64,000 nucleotides of DNA, taken from assembly GCA_019614645.1 (NCBI GenBank), contig JABWDB010000004.1, positions 7,378,001 to 7,442,000 of the forward strand, in the 5' to 3' direction. Numbering within the stretch: position 1 is the stretch's first letter; each line of letters starts with the position of its first letter. Below the pieces are notes generated by a model. That model made no database searches, was not told the origin of the DNA, and saw only the letters and a program-made list of their open reading frames with translations. The stretch comes from Stratiolaelaps scimitus (taxonomy: Eukaryota; Arthropoda; Arachnida; Mesostigmata; Laelapidae). The position numbers and the translations under genes are program-made. Positions 40,005-52,078 of the stretch are shown piece after piece.

Positions 40005-42298
40005 ATGCGCTTTTTTCACATCGCGGAGTGGTTTATACCCGCCCTGTGAGCAAATGACCCATTCTCAGAGTACGTGCGGCCTCTATCTATAGAATTCACG
40101 AATCTCGCCGCCTTTTGATCTGTTTTATCGGCATTCTTATCAGCATCTCCGTAACCATATCATTTCAGTAGTATTTCATGTCTGGGTACATTGTAGCAAA
40201 GTTTTACTTATAAACTTTACAAACTTGAACTACTTATTTTCAATAGCAGCAGTAGCCTTATCCTAGTGTGGTAACCAAACCAATGAACAATACACTCAGT
40301 TCACTATGAAGCAACGCGGGAGGGGGGGAGAGAGACTTGCTGAGTGACCCAATTTAGTCATATGTTCTATTTTCTTTGTGCAACAGTGGCACCTAACTTG
40401 CGGAAGCTGTCAGCATGCGTAGTGCGTTTCCAGACCATCATGACGGGACCATGGCGGCACAGTCTGGTATCGAGTTTAATAACGTATTATATTTGCTAGT
40501 CCATTCAGCGACGTTGTAACCCGCTGTCGAATAACACACCTGTTTGGTGAAACAAATTTTTTGCAGTGTACATTTGAATATTGTCTGCACAGCTTTATGT
40601 GATACTCCACCGAAAATGATCTCTTCCTAATAAAATACAAGCAATCTGAAGGGTGTAGGCCCGACAGAAAATGCTTGGTAAACCCCGAGAATATTGTTGC
40701 GGTACAGACAACGTGTTACCAATCGTTTACATTCAAAATACGATCTCCAAAATAGGTCAATTTTGGAATCAATTTCACAGATAGATGGTCAATCCGTGGT
40801 TATCTAAATGATCATCTTTTTTCCGGTTTACTCTGCTAAACGCTTTAGAAAGAAATCAAAATAGACACAGAAGACAATTTTACGATTCTGGAAAGACCCC
40901 GGTCATGGGCCATCTGCACCAACTGGATGACTGTTGAACCGGCCTTTGGTAAACCCATTTTGCTATTAACCGGCAATCATCGCCCTTCGAGTTCGTCAAC
41001 AATACGGTACCTTAGTGTTCTTTCTCGGTGATAGTGCAGACAACAGAGCCTGCCCCACAATTGGTTTTGATACAGTATCGTGGACAGTAGTCATCGTTGA
41101 AATTTCTTAACGAAACACAGAAGAGGCAATTTCGATGTCGCGGCAACTTAATCATTGTTCTAAGAAATCTGCCTGAGGTCCATGCTCAATCCAGGAATAA
41201 CCTCGGGATGGCGAATATGCTGGGTAGCGTATCTGTAAAAGAAGTTTGCTTCTTTGAAACGAAGCTCGAAATCTTCGAAAACCCGTAGCCTCTTCTATGC
41301 GTCTCTTTTTCTCTGATATTTGGTCGAACATCATCGATTTGCTGTCAGCTTCACCGTGTCCAGGTGGTAGATATACCAATGGTCATCGTAATGTAATTTG
41401 CAGACCTCTAATTAATGTCCCACACGATGTGATATATTCCAATGAATAAGCTCCGCTCAACCATTAAAGGAATCGCTAAATCAGGTTAGAATTTGGATAT
41501 GAACACGCGCGAACAGCAGAAATAAGTGTTTAGTATCATTTAGCATTAACGTAACAATAGCATGACATTGCTGTAAAGAACTGCAGTTGAGCCTATATCG
41601 TGGGAGTACGTTACGAGATGGGTTTGTGGAAAAGAAGGTTCTCATCTTCACAAGGAAATACAGCGGGACAAAGGGAGATAGACGATCGTCCCTTGATTCC
41701 CAGGGGGCGAACACGTATAGGGTACGAGGTCTGGTTTACAATTGAGCCTAAAGCCTGGCAGTTGTGCAGCGTCTACGAACATACCGTACCGATGCGGGAG
41801 GTTCGTGTGACGTGACATCGATTTTTGACAACTGGGACTTGACGCAATTGGCCGCCTTTGCCGCGGGCAAGGAACGCCTCGGCCACTAATATAATATTTA
41901 GAAATGGAATATAAATGAAAGAGGCGGGGACGACGATTAACGTATTGTCACTGTGTATGACCAGCGGTTGAGCCGAACGATCACGTCTGGTCAATGAACC
42001 TATTTTGGGACAATTCAGTATCACCTGAATGAGCAAGTAGTGAATTTAATCGAATCTCAATGGGGCTTTGTTAGACAGGAATCCTTTCTGAGTACTTATG
42101 GGGTTGTGCATGGTGATAAGAGCACTGCTGTCCAGTTGGATCTACGACAAATGGGTTGAAAGTATCTCTCCTTTTGCTATCTTCCGCTGACTGGAGCCAG
42201 CTAAGAAAACTATCATACATCGAGAATAATTAACTGTCTACACAAGGTTTTTTTCCACTCTTGTCGAAGTTTCAACTGTCCAACTGTGTATAACGGTC

Positions 42299-42319
42299 AC
42301 CCCGTATGATATACGGGGT
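42299..42319. repeat. Stem-loop with 9-bp arms and 3-base loop
   Basis: ACCCCGTAT, then GAT, then ATACGGGGT: a perfect GC-rich hairpin in AT-rich sequence, about 620 bp beyond the stop codon of the mucin-like gene. Confidence 0.75.
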
Positions 42320-42941
42320 AATCCGCATGTCTCTGCCTTCCGTCATTATCTAACTCAATGCATCCAGTTAAGTCGTGATGCGTTACGTCGTAAAGGACAA
42401 ATTTGTCATGTTTAAGAAGTAGCGATGGTGAAGACAGTTCATCCACTTCAGTAAGAGTTCATATTTGTTTGTTTCTTTGTAGTATGTGATAATATCACTC
42501 GCGAAAATAAATTTACAGGCTTGAGGAGACATTAACCTCGTCACGAAGCTTCGCTGCGGGTAGCTACCGGGATCCTCACGTTGCCTACATCTCCCTCGAA
42601 GGACAAAAATACGAATCTCTCCTTACATAAACTAAAATACACCTTAGCCTGAGTGGCCCCGTGGCACCACTTATTCTTATTCTGCATAGGATTGGTAACG
42701 TGTCAACTATATTAACATTCAATATTTAATATTTACCTATTATCCCTTATTTGCCTTTCAGAATGACAATGACTTTCTAAAGACAATGACAAGCAAGTTG
42801 AACAGGCACACATGTACAGGCAAGGCCTCACTTAGTATGCACCCTGCTGACTGACGCAGTATTTTTAGCGTACGAACAAACTGGACAAGTAGATTCGTTC
42901 TCGACCGCCTTCCAAGGCTCTGCGGCTTCTCTGAGGTTCGT

Positions 42942-43392
42942 TCATCCAGCGGCAGCTGCTGCCGTTGTGCCAGCAGAATCTTCATACTCCGATGTCGAAC
43001 TATCGCTACCGCTTTCTACTGTCGCTGTTGTGCCATTCGTTGATGTTGCTGTTGTCGTGGTATCCGTTGAGTTTGTTGTTGGGGTCGTTGCGGTTGATTG
43101 ATTAGTGGAAGTTCCTTGTCCGCCATCGACAGTCGTTTCACCTCCGCCGTCTTCAGTTGTTGCTTCCGGAGGTGGGGTGCTCGTGCTGGCGCTTGTCGTT
43201 GATGTCTGAACCGCTGTCTCTGTTGTGCTGGCAGTAGGCTCTGCCGTAGGTGCCTCCGTTGTTGTGGGAGCCGAAGTTGTAGGAACGGACACTCTGGGAG
43301 TCACTGTCGTGGGAGCTTCCGTGACAGCCCCTTCAGTGGTAGATGAAGGCGGAGCCTGGGTCGGTGCAATGCTGCTGGTACCGGTACCAGTC
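42942..43392 (-). CDS. Exon 4 of the mucin-like gene: Thr/Ser/Pro-rich tail and stop
   Basis: The acceptor TCGATTTAG, behind a CT-rich tract, opens 149 codons ending in TGA at 42944-42942. Thr is 49 of 149 residues; Ser, Pro, Ala and Gly make up much of the rest. There are acidic islands (EDGGGE, SEYEDS) and NQS, NST and NGT sequons. The chain ends in five Ala and a Gly, with no membrane anchor. Composition this biased over 450 nt marks protein coding much more clearly than ORF length alone. A weak ATTAAA-type poly(A) signal lies at 42730-42725 on the same strand. Confidence 0.8.
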
Positions 43393-46300
43393 CTAAATCG
43401 AAGAGAGAGAAGAAATACAGTGTTAACGTGACACGCTCAAAGCGTTTCTACAGTATATACAGCGCTTCGATAAGAAAAACCGGGTTAGAGTTTACGATGG
43501 ATGCAAACAAGTATCAAAATAAATAATTTTCTTGTGATTGGGCTTTAAAGTAGAGCCCAATTCGTCGTCTGAAATAGTGTACCTGTAGTGAACGACCGGT
43601 GGGCATAGTCCTGCTCTGTAGACAACCCGATTAGCTCCTCTGGCAATAAATCTCCTTACGCAACGATATGGTCGAACACGAGCCATTCGACGCCCGTTCC
43701 TTAAATACGTATCTTCAAAAGGAACCACGACCTGTAGAAGTGACATATTAAGCCTTACTGCTTAGACAGGCCTACAGTTGTTTTCGTAACTAAGAGGCTG
43801 GAGGCGAAAAATGGAGATCGCGAGCTCGGCTCAAAGATGTACTAAAACTAAAAACTAGTCGTATCTCATTGAGACGTAATATTTATAATTTTATTGTCGA
43901 AGAGGTGCTACATTGGATGGGCAAAGTATTATATATATATATATATATATATGCATATAGATTAGGGCGCATGTCCTTCCATAAACCATGGGCCCTAGGG
44001 CACTACAGAGCGTCGCGGCCGAACCCAGCTAGTATATGCATTCATCGGAGTTGTACATAATAGAGCGAGAGTAGTTTTCTTTGAGCGCGAGAATTCCAAT
44101 TGTTAGCAAAATGAATATACGCCAAATATTTGGGACCTGTGTATAGCTACTAGGCATGACGATTAGAGGTTTCTAGACCGGCACGGCATCCCGACGAGTC
44201 GCTGTGTCGGCATGAATCGTGCCGGAAGCCAAGTTAGTCTCTTTTTATAATAAATTCCTTAATTTCTCCATTATTGTAAATGTGATTCAAAACTTATGCT
44301 ACAATATAAACATGAATTGCGATCTCGCGGTTATCCCTTTTTAACTATAACTTCTCATCTGTTCGTATTATCGTTTTATTCCGTGATATCCTTTGTACCC
44401 CTCTATTCATCGCTCCTGAATGTCACTTAAATTTAACACAACTCAGTATAAATCATCGTCATCGTTTATACTGATACCAAATCATTTATTCTGCCCCCCT
44501 CCGAAATCAGAGCCAATGCCGCTGTTCAGGGATTGTGGTCCGCAGTGTTCATCCAATCGCACCTTAAATGCTCATCGTCTCGAATGTAGTATAACAGCTA
44601 GATTCAACGTGATCGCGCTAATAATCGGTTTCAGTCGGGAAAAGCATGTTCTGGATGCTATTTAGAATCAGGTATATTGCGTGTAGCATTGCGCAGTATA
44701 CGTTAGGTTATGATTCACCTTACTGGACCAGCCGCCAGCCATTTGTATTGCAAGTAAAGGACACTGCGATTCTATAGTAGCCGAGCGTCGAAACTCACCA
44801 ACACTTGCCCCGAGGGCAGCACCCTTCTTTCAAGTTCAGTTGCAAATGGCCTCTCCATCATTGGTGCCCTTCGGCGCATCTCCATGCGCGGCCGTCGATA
44901 ACGGACCACCACCTGAGAGATCCCTGAGTCGAACATAGACACTACTTTGTATATCTAAATTATCTAAAATAGTTAGTAAATTTTCCGGTCTGACTCACAG
45001 CCAGCACTTAACGTCCACGGTACTACTTTCGGTACCTTGTATATCTGGCGGCATAAGGCTGATTCGATCTGAACAGTAATGAGGAGATTCCAAAATGTAA
45101 CGTTCAAGCTTGGATCTATTCTTTGTTTGCTGAACGAACCTTTCGACAAGGGAGCCCATTATGGTGGGAGCACGGTGATTGTACGGTATTGTACAGTGTG
45201 GGTATATCTGCTCAGCAAGACGAAATGAGCACTATAATTTACAATGAAAGTTTGAGTCAAATTGAATTGTTCTTCTCTATGGTTTCTTTCTTTGATCACT
45301 GACTTTATAACAGCTACTCCGCTATTCCTGCATCATTTAAATCATTATGCCGGGGCTTCGTACTCGCCACGACACCATGTAAGATCATATATATATATAC
45401 ATGCATATCTCGCATTAATTCATCTGCCACTCATTATCACCGCAAACACTCCAAGCAGTGCGAAGAGTGGTTCTGTGGTGCTACGTAAATACGATTTAGC
45501 AGGAAAGTAAGGTAAGGTAAGGCTTTATTGATTTATTAAAGGAACTGCATAGAATGCTTAAGTTAAACTGTAGTCCTCTTTTAAAGATTACTAAATCCTT
45601 AATATTATTCATTCTCCTGATGGAGCTTACGTGATCATCAAAGCAACAAAAAAGCTAAATATTATTCGTAAAAGTTCTAAAGAGTTTCTCTATTTCAGCG
45701 ATTTCAAACCACAGCAGTACTTGTTGAACTCTTTTTATTGCGTACTTCCTTAAGATAGACAAGTTATCTCCAGAGCGAACTTCTCACATATGGCTTAATT
45801 TAGAGTCGACATTGATCATATGACACCTTCTTCACAAACTAGGTCAGGACATTCAAATAGCAAATATTTGTCCCATATTCAGAGGACAAGGTTGAAATCA
45901 ACTTCAGGCTGGAAAAGGTGTTCGATTCCTTATTAGAAAAGAAACGTCGTGTTCCCTTAACTGTCTGAATATGGTTTTCTTAAAATACGTATTCTGTGAA
46001 TTGCCACGTAACGCCTGAGAAATGAAGATTCGGGACCTCGTGATTTACTCAGCAATTTTGTCATATGTACTGACATAGTCCGTTTGATAAGTGCACAGAT
46101 TCACCGTACTCAGATCGTGCTTACTCCTTATGACTGACAGCTACGTAGAATTAGCGATCATCTGTTACGCGAAAGCTTACACCTCCATAAGTTGGACGCA
46201 CGTTGAAATGCAATTACACTAATTTTTCAAAATGCTTCTGAAAGTGAGAGAGCTAGAATAATAAGCAGTAGCCTTAAAGTTGAAGTAACCTATGTCGTTC

Positions 46301-47579
46301 CTATTTCGAAGATTATGCGCCAAACGTGTGGGGATATGTTTTGGCATAATCGTTTTTCATTATACAATATCTAGTCAATGAATAATGCCACGCCGTTGTG
46401 TAAAACGGAATTATTTTACTATCCTCGCCGAAATAAAATGTTCTCGAATTAAAGCCGTAGCGTATACGAACGACACAATTACTGTTTTTAAAATTAGTTA
46501 CCAAGATCCTGTCGGCTCTGATAGTTTTTCCAAAATTATTATATATCAATTAGGTGCAAAGCATATTTTGTTCCTTAGAACTATCCATCCATATAGCAAA
46601 AACTAGGTGTCTTGTGTTCAAAAACTCGCAAGGTCAACCTGATGATTGCTTGAGTATAAATAATCATGTCGGTGTTTCTTATGAAGTCATATCAAACAGG
46701 GAACCTAGAAATCCTATTTCGAGCTGGCCAATTGTCAAATATAATAGCCCAGTGGCAAAGAATCGAACGGGTACATAGAGTCCCGGTGTTCACTTTGTCA
46801 ATTTGTGGAACGCCTTTCCCAATGGCATAGAAAATAATAATAATTGGTCTATCAAGCAATCCAAATGCCGACTGAAGAAATGACACTCGGCATTTATTAG
46901 TTAAACAACATGTATATATTCAATGAAGAATCTAGAATTATATTGTGTAAATAACAATTAAATGTGGCTGATTGTGAAAATCAGATAAGAAATATACTAT
47001 AAGAACTATAAGAAACATATGGGAACTAATGCGTTACAATATGTGATGTTTCATATGATAATAAAATTTTAGTTTTAGTTCCATGGCTGTTGTCCGATTA
47101 AGTAACTTGAAGGGCAGACGCTTTTACTGTCTGTACATAAATTATGTATATCCCTCTTTTCAGATCAATAAATAATACGTAGAGGCGTATTAAAAATATT
47201 CATGACGCTGTTCTCTCTATTTCGCTTGCCGTAAAACCTCCGACTCGAGAATCGTACTAAAGGTAGAGAATAAAAAGAGCTTTGTGTAGCCTCAGGAGGA
47301 CATATTGGGGCAGATTGCTCATTTTTTTTAATGAGAACGTTTTTTATTACCGATACGAATAAACGAAAAATAGGATGGCCATTCACAAAAGCCAGCCCCC
47401 CCCACACGGACTCGCTGTCTGGTCTGTCCAATGGAGTGGAGCGATGCTAAATGGTCAAAAATTTTAAGGAATAGTCTCAATATCTAGACTTAAACAGCAT
47501 ACTCGAAATACATACCAATCGAGCAGGTGACAACGAGAAGGATAACCAAATGCACGCTTGGAAGATGCATCGCCACCAT
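42942..47579 (-). CDS. Secreted basic/mucin-like protein, four-exon gene model
   Basis: Model: exons 47579-47516, 44923-44799, 43731-43583 and 43392-42942, joined as 789 nt (262 residues plus stop TGA). All three introns are GT..AG (2592, 1067 and 190 nt). The phases match at each join: one base left over, two bases taken; phase 0; two left over, one taken. Residues 1 to about 19-21 form a signal peptide. Residues about 22-113 are strongly basic, with about a quarter Arg and only two Cys. Residues about 114-262 are Thr/Ser/Pro/Ala-rich, about one third Thr, with acidic patches and three Asn-X-Ser/Thr sequons, which is typical of O-glycosylated mucin domains. Inferred role: an extracellular glycoprotein of a surface, cuticle or secretion. 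No named family is recognised. The exon 3-exon 4 join is the best supported and exon 2 the least. Confidence 0.72.
43583..43731 (-). CDS. Exon 3 of the mucin-like gene: basic segment with two Cys
   Basis: The acceptor TTCTACAG and donor CAG|GTACAC bound 149 nt. Only one frame is open; both others hit stops within about ten codons. The 49 codons start with VVVPFED, contain 11 Arg and two Cys (YRCVRR and GLCPP contexts), and leave AG to make Arg with the first base of exon 4. The start VVVPF resembles the VVVRY near the start of exon 2, so the two may be diverged copies of one module. Confidence 0.65.
43929..43954. repeat. (TA)n microsatellite in intron 2 of the mucin-like gene
   Basis: About 12 TA units in the 1067-nt intron between exons 2 and 3. 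Confidence 0.9.
44799..44923 (-). CDS. Exon 2 of the mucin-like gene: Arg-rich segment
   Basis: This 125-nt exon lies between a CAG acceptor and a strong GTGAGT donor. Two leading bases complete the Gly codon begun in exon 1, and 41 full codons follow. The peptide is rich in Arg and Met and starts with a VVVRYRRPR motif. The other two frames of this stretch also stay open for 17-25 codons, so the exon rests on phase agreement with exons 1 and 3. A second acceptor 11 nt further on would break the phase with exon 1. Confidence 0.5.
45505..45570 (-). mobile_element. SINE-like element, family 1, copy B (3' fragment)
   Basis: 45524-45562 matches 32628-32671 closely: TTTATTGRTTTATTAAAGGA followed by RCTGCA and AATGCTTAAG, with a few indels. 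It carries its own tandem tail (GTAAG)n at 45507-45522. The tRNA-like head is absent, so this is a 5'-truncated copy. Confidence 0.6.
47516..47579 (-). CDS. Exon 1 of the mucin-like gene: signal peptide
   Basis: The first ATG is at 47579, and a second in-frame ATG at 47570 has a better -3 purine. An in-frame TAG lies shortly upstream, so the frame starts here. The 21 codons give a short N-region and the hydrophobic core HLVILLVVTC followed by small residues, a classic signal peptide. The exon ends in a GTATGT donor and leaves one base, which pairs with the two leading bases of exon 2. Confidence 0.65.
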
Positions 47580-47740
47580 CGACGAATATAGCCTTACACT
47601 GTTCTAATATTAGTAGTGGAAGTAGCGTGCAGTACGGCTTCCCACCACCTCGACGGTGACGGTCGATGGTATTCGACTTCAGACTCGTCCAACCATAAAA
47701 ACATTGGGGCGTTTGTCGTCAAAATATCCTCAACACCCCG

Positions 47741-47749
47741 CTTATATGG
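47741..47749 (-). promoter_or_regulatory. Possible TATA box of the mucin-like gene
   Basis: On the minus strand the sequence reads CCATATAAG followed by a G-rich stretch, about 165 nt upstream of the first ATG. This is a reasonable TATA-type element and would put transcription start near 47710. It is judged by sequence alone. Confidence 0.22.
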
Positions 47750-47960
47750 ACTTATACTCTAGCGCACTCGTTGATGTCTGACGCGCGTGTATCCATCCCT
47801 TCCACGCAACAGGGAAGCACGCAAGATTCCACTCGGCTGATCCAGCCGATCCCACCATCCCAGGTCGGATCAGGGATGCCTCTGAGGCATAGTATGCATT
47901 CGCAGCTGTAATCGTGGCGATATCATCTCGTGTGCCATTGCTGCCGAGGGTTATGGCCAA
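47742..47960 (-). CDS. Small ATG-initiated ORF upstream of the mucin-like gene (72 aa)
   Basis: A 72-codon frame begins with a true ATG and ends at TAA inside the possible TATA region of the downstream gene. Its composition is balanced, with a DDIATITAANAYYAS stretch, and its third positions are fairly GC-rich. It has no signal peptide or recognised domain. ORFs of this size are expected by chance, so it may be meaningless or an unspliced fragment of another exon. Confidence 0.15.
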   Translation of the reverse strand: MAITLGSNGTRDDIATITAANAYYASEASLIRPGMVGSAGSAEWNLACFPVAWKGWIHARQTSTSALEYKSI

Positions 47961-49600
47961 TTCGTCTCACAACCCCTATTAGCATTGGGCCATGTGTATT
48001 CCTCTGGGCAGGTATTCTTCGTCGAGGTCGTCGGTCGCCACTTTCCACGTGTTACTATAATGGTCCGTAAATATACGTAATGTTCGACAGCGAGAAAAGA
48101 TCAACCTTTCGTGACCGTCGATGGACAGTTTGACGAATGAGCTCTAGTTGGCAGACCTGAGAATCATTGCAGATTTAATGCGGTGAGATAGCATATGACA
48201 GAATTCTCTATAATAGAGTTAACCAACATCGTTTATAGTAATCGTAGTAGTCGTCGCAATAGCGGTAATGGTATCTGCTGGAGAAAGATAATGCATTCAA
48301 TAATTTCATTAAGAAGACACAAGCTGAAGACATTCTATCTGACGCCAGTTCGGCCTGGACAAACAGGAGTCTCAGGCAACTCAAACGCAAGTGAGGTTAC
48401 TGAGGGTCATAGTGTTGCCGTATTCTCACGAGATATCATTTTGTCGTTGATGTCCTAAAAGTCCACACGAATATAAACCGCGGAAAGATATAAACAAGAA
48501 TAATCATGTGGTGTTCATCCATGTTACCGGGCAATAATTGTACCCCGTGATCATGTGTGAGTAATAAGGGTGTTATATACACCAAGATTTATAACCCCTT
48601 AAACGTACACCGGCGCGCCCCAAACTCTAATAGTGCCCAATATAGAGACTGCGTCGCCTCTTTGTATATCGATGAAAAATATTTGCATTTAAAATCCTCC
48701 CTCACGTGGCTCTCCTGTGACAGACAATAAGCTCTTTCTTTCAATGAATACGTTGCGCGTTCAAAGACCGTTCTCCTGGTTCTCCCAGTGTTTCGATGGC
48801 CACCTTGATACCCTTCTTTATTATTAATAATAGACTATTACGGGATACGATTGTTGTCCAAATTCGATGAGTAAATATACTTCCACTAATGTAGAGTACT
48901 TTCCATTCTTGTTTTCTTCGGCACGGACATAAGGAACAGATGCAGGAGATCGGAGGGCCCTGGCCAGGATCTCATTTAAAATGAGAGTGTGGGTCCACGT
49001 CGCCCATATGCTATGCAATTACGTTTTTAGAAAGTAAATAACTATTCTTTACGTCAGATAAAGCGTGTCTGTATCGTATAGCGCTTGTTTGAACCAGCAA
49101 CCCTTTTCACATCGGTACTTCGAGTTCGCGGCCTTGGCGTCCAGGTCGCAAAAATATGAGGAATACCCACAAATAAGAGAGCAAAATATCGATTTCACAT
49201 GAGAAAAGTCAAATCGGATCTAATATGCGGTGCCTTCGAACGGGCCACTTGCAACAGACTCTTGCGCCCAGACCTCCTCTCATCAAAGTTAATTTCTCTG
49301 CACTTATTATATATGTATGGTAGATGTCACAAAAAATACTTTTGGCTACCTCGACCAGCGATTGCTCGTATCGCTCCAGCGCTTCTCGTTACCATCAGGA
49401 CGTGTTACTTGACTGCTGCCATAGCATATTATCAATTGTTATACAAGTCAACAGTGCACATTCGTATTGAACTTGACAAAAAAAACGTCATACAGTTCTC
49501 GTATTTTCCCCTCGCTCCTCAGCCTTCTGAATGCAAGGTCTGCCAGCCACGACGGTTGGACGTCGTCGTAAATCAAGGCGAGTTTCTCTGGCACCACCTT
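47961..49600. other. Non-coding sequence, no gene seen
   Basis: The 137-codon ATG frame at 49199-49612 is within chance length and has no domain or splice support. Confidence 0.5.
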
Positions 49601-52017
49601 GTTAGATATTAGCTTTCGCGTGGGTGGAGCGAGGGGGTTCGCGAGGTTGGGTGGAAGAGGATCGGGGCAAGCTAGGAGACGAATGGATGAACGAGCGAAC
49701 CGTTGGTCGCTGGTTGGTTGGCTGGCTGGCAGTCGCTGGCCGCTGTGGGGAGATGGCGTTTAGTGGGGCGGGGCTGGCGGCGCTCGTCGGGCTTTTACAG
49801 GGTAGGGGGCAGCGGGGGTCGAGTGGGTCGAAGACAGGGGACGAGTTTCGAGTGCCGCGCAATTTAAATCTGCTTACCTACTTGCAATTTACGAATGACT
49901 GCCCCCAGCACCCCCGGCGCTGGCGCGACAAGCCGCCAGTCTCCTCTTCGGCTATCTTCCTCTCGCACCCCACTCACGCGTTCTGTGCATTTGTCTCCCG
50001 ACTCCCAATGCACGGCTAGTGGAGACCGCCGGCATGGCTTCCGTCGTCCACGGTCTGTCGCCGTCGAGGCACGAAGGCACAACTTCGTGCCCACAGCCAC
50101 CAACCAGCCCATCTGCCCATATACGACCCCCGTTTCCAGGGGCCTCGTTTTCCATGCGCTGAACCCTCTTGTTCGCGCTCTGAAACCGCTCTATTGGGGC
50201 CTAGGAAAGCAGGCACTCAGTCAGTCAGGTAGGCAGGCAGGAAGGGAACTAGGTGGCTCTTTACGTCTCTGCTCAAGTCGGTCGTGGCATCTTCCTCTCC
50301 AACAGCTTGCGCTCTTCTCCGCTGGTTTGCATTGGGAGGAAAAGGACGTCTGACGAACTCGTTGACTCTATCGGTCGCCCGCTCTCCCTGCACTGTCTCC
50401 GTATTTCGCCCTCAATATCTCTCCGTTTTCGTTGAAGGCAACTCCAATGCGGTTTCCCCGCTTGGCTCCCTGCTAGTGCTCTAGCTCCCACGTTTCGAAG
50501 CGAAGGTAACAGCGGTGACGTTAGCCACCGGAAACATGGGATGGCGCGAGTGGCGTTCGTAGAAGGCCTAGCGGCGGTAAGGAATATCGCCAAGGGAAAA
50601 GGCACGGAAATGGCAACGCAGCCAGATACGAGAATGCCAATTTTGTTTACTGCACCATCATGTTACGGTGAATACCTTTTATTCGATTTATTTTCGAAAA
50701 TTACATCATGAAGTCATGATTTCGTCGTTCGTCGCATACAACAATTATTGAGAAGACACGGTACAGATATTAAAGCATATATGTATATGATATTGAAGAA
50801 TGGGGCGCGAAGGGGTTCCGGGCAGGGTTTTGTCTTCGTGACGACAGAAATCGTCCCTACTCTACTGTACACGTGTGTCCTATAACCGTTCTGAAGGCTA
50901 ATATATTGTATTTGCAGGTTAACTATGCACACAGCAGACGCATTGCCTAGAACAGTGGCAACAGCGGCGGAAAATCTCACAGCAATAATCCAAGAATCGT
51001 AACCAATAATAATCAGTGTTTCTGTATTTCTATATGACATATGCTTAATAGTAGGGCAAGTTTGTTTCAAAACCACTGATGCCTCCATATCATTCACTCT
51101 GGCTGGCTCTCTTTCACATAGGGCACTCCACTTGTAGTCGACAGCGCACACGGAGAGGGCTTTGTCTGTTCGCTAACGATGACAATCACGATACGCGACG
51201 CATCATCAGGCTTTGTGTCTTACATATATGCAAATACAAGACATCATAGATGGACATGGATGATAACGAGGTCATTTCTATGAAGCCAATATGAAGCAAT
51301 TGGTCGTTTGCTTATATTATTATCATCCTGACCCTATGTATTATTTATGTTACATATCGAAGCTCACACTGGCAGCACACCGTTGAACTTGCTGCCTTCA
51401 CTGGTTAGATCCTTTCCTATTTTTTGGTTGGTACGCTCTTCTATATACGCTCACTGCTGACGCTTGCCATTGTCGTGGCAGGGCAATTCTCGCGAGCTGC
51501 GCCTCTTCTCATTCCTTTCTCTCCTTTGAGCTACATGGAAAGCAGTAGTAGTAGTCGAGTGGAGGTAGTTGAAGGGCGGGGGTTCTTGGGAGTTGGGTGG
51601 GCTAGCCCCATTTTCTTGGCCTCCCGCTCGCTTCAGGTCTGTTTGGCTGTTTTGGGCAGATTTTTCCTCTTGCTCGCTTGCTTGCTCCAGAGCTCTCGTC
51701 GTATGCTCCCATGGCCCGTCCGCCCCCTCGGAGCCCATCGATCTTGCTGGGAACAAGCCGCGAAAGGTCGGTACTCGTCGCCGTCGACGTCGTAGTCTTC
51801 GGGCCGCCTGCGGGCTGCTGCCCTTACCCTCCAGGGCACACTCCTCCCTGGGTTTTTCCCCCGGGCTTCAGGCCCGCGTTCCTTTCGGTTGTTGACTGCC
51901 GCCTACTATTTCTTTCTTTTCCCTATTCGTCCCTTTTCCCTTTGCCTCGATCCCCCTATACAACCCCCGATCCGCCCCGCCGGTGCTCACTATCCCGCTG
52001 TTGGCCGTTGCCAACTC

Positions 52018-52078
52018 ATATATATGTAGTTGCTACTATGTGTATATATATATATATTTATTTATATATGTATATGGC
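52018..52078. repeat. Imperfect (TA)n stretch inside a GC-rich block
   Basis: TA runs interrupted by TG and TTTA, closing a GC-rich segment at its 3' side. Confidence 0.85.

Larger units (their letters stand above)
31301..42941. other. AT-rich sequence with SINE-like repeats, no gene seen
   Basis: This stretch holds the listed SINE copies, hairpins and TA arrays. A plus-strand frame of about 110 codons or more ending at 37371 lies in a locally GC-rich stretch and has no recognised domain. Confidence 0.5.

Noticed and set aside
42299..42319. Rho-independent-type terminator
   Set aside because: It is a GC-rich hairpin, but there is no T-run after it and the genome is eukaryotic.
43225..43431. 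Plus-strand Val-rich ORF opposite the mucin exon
   Set aside because: It is the antisense shadow of Thr/Ser-rich codons in exon 4.
49199..49612. 137-codon ATG ORF as a gene
   Set aside because: In two strands of 64 kb, several frames this long are expected by chance. It shows no domain, codon bias or splice support.
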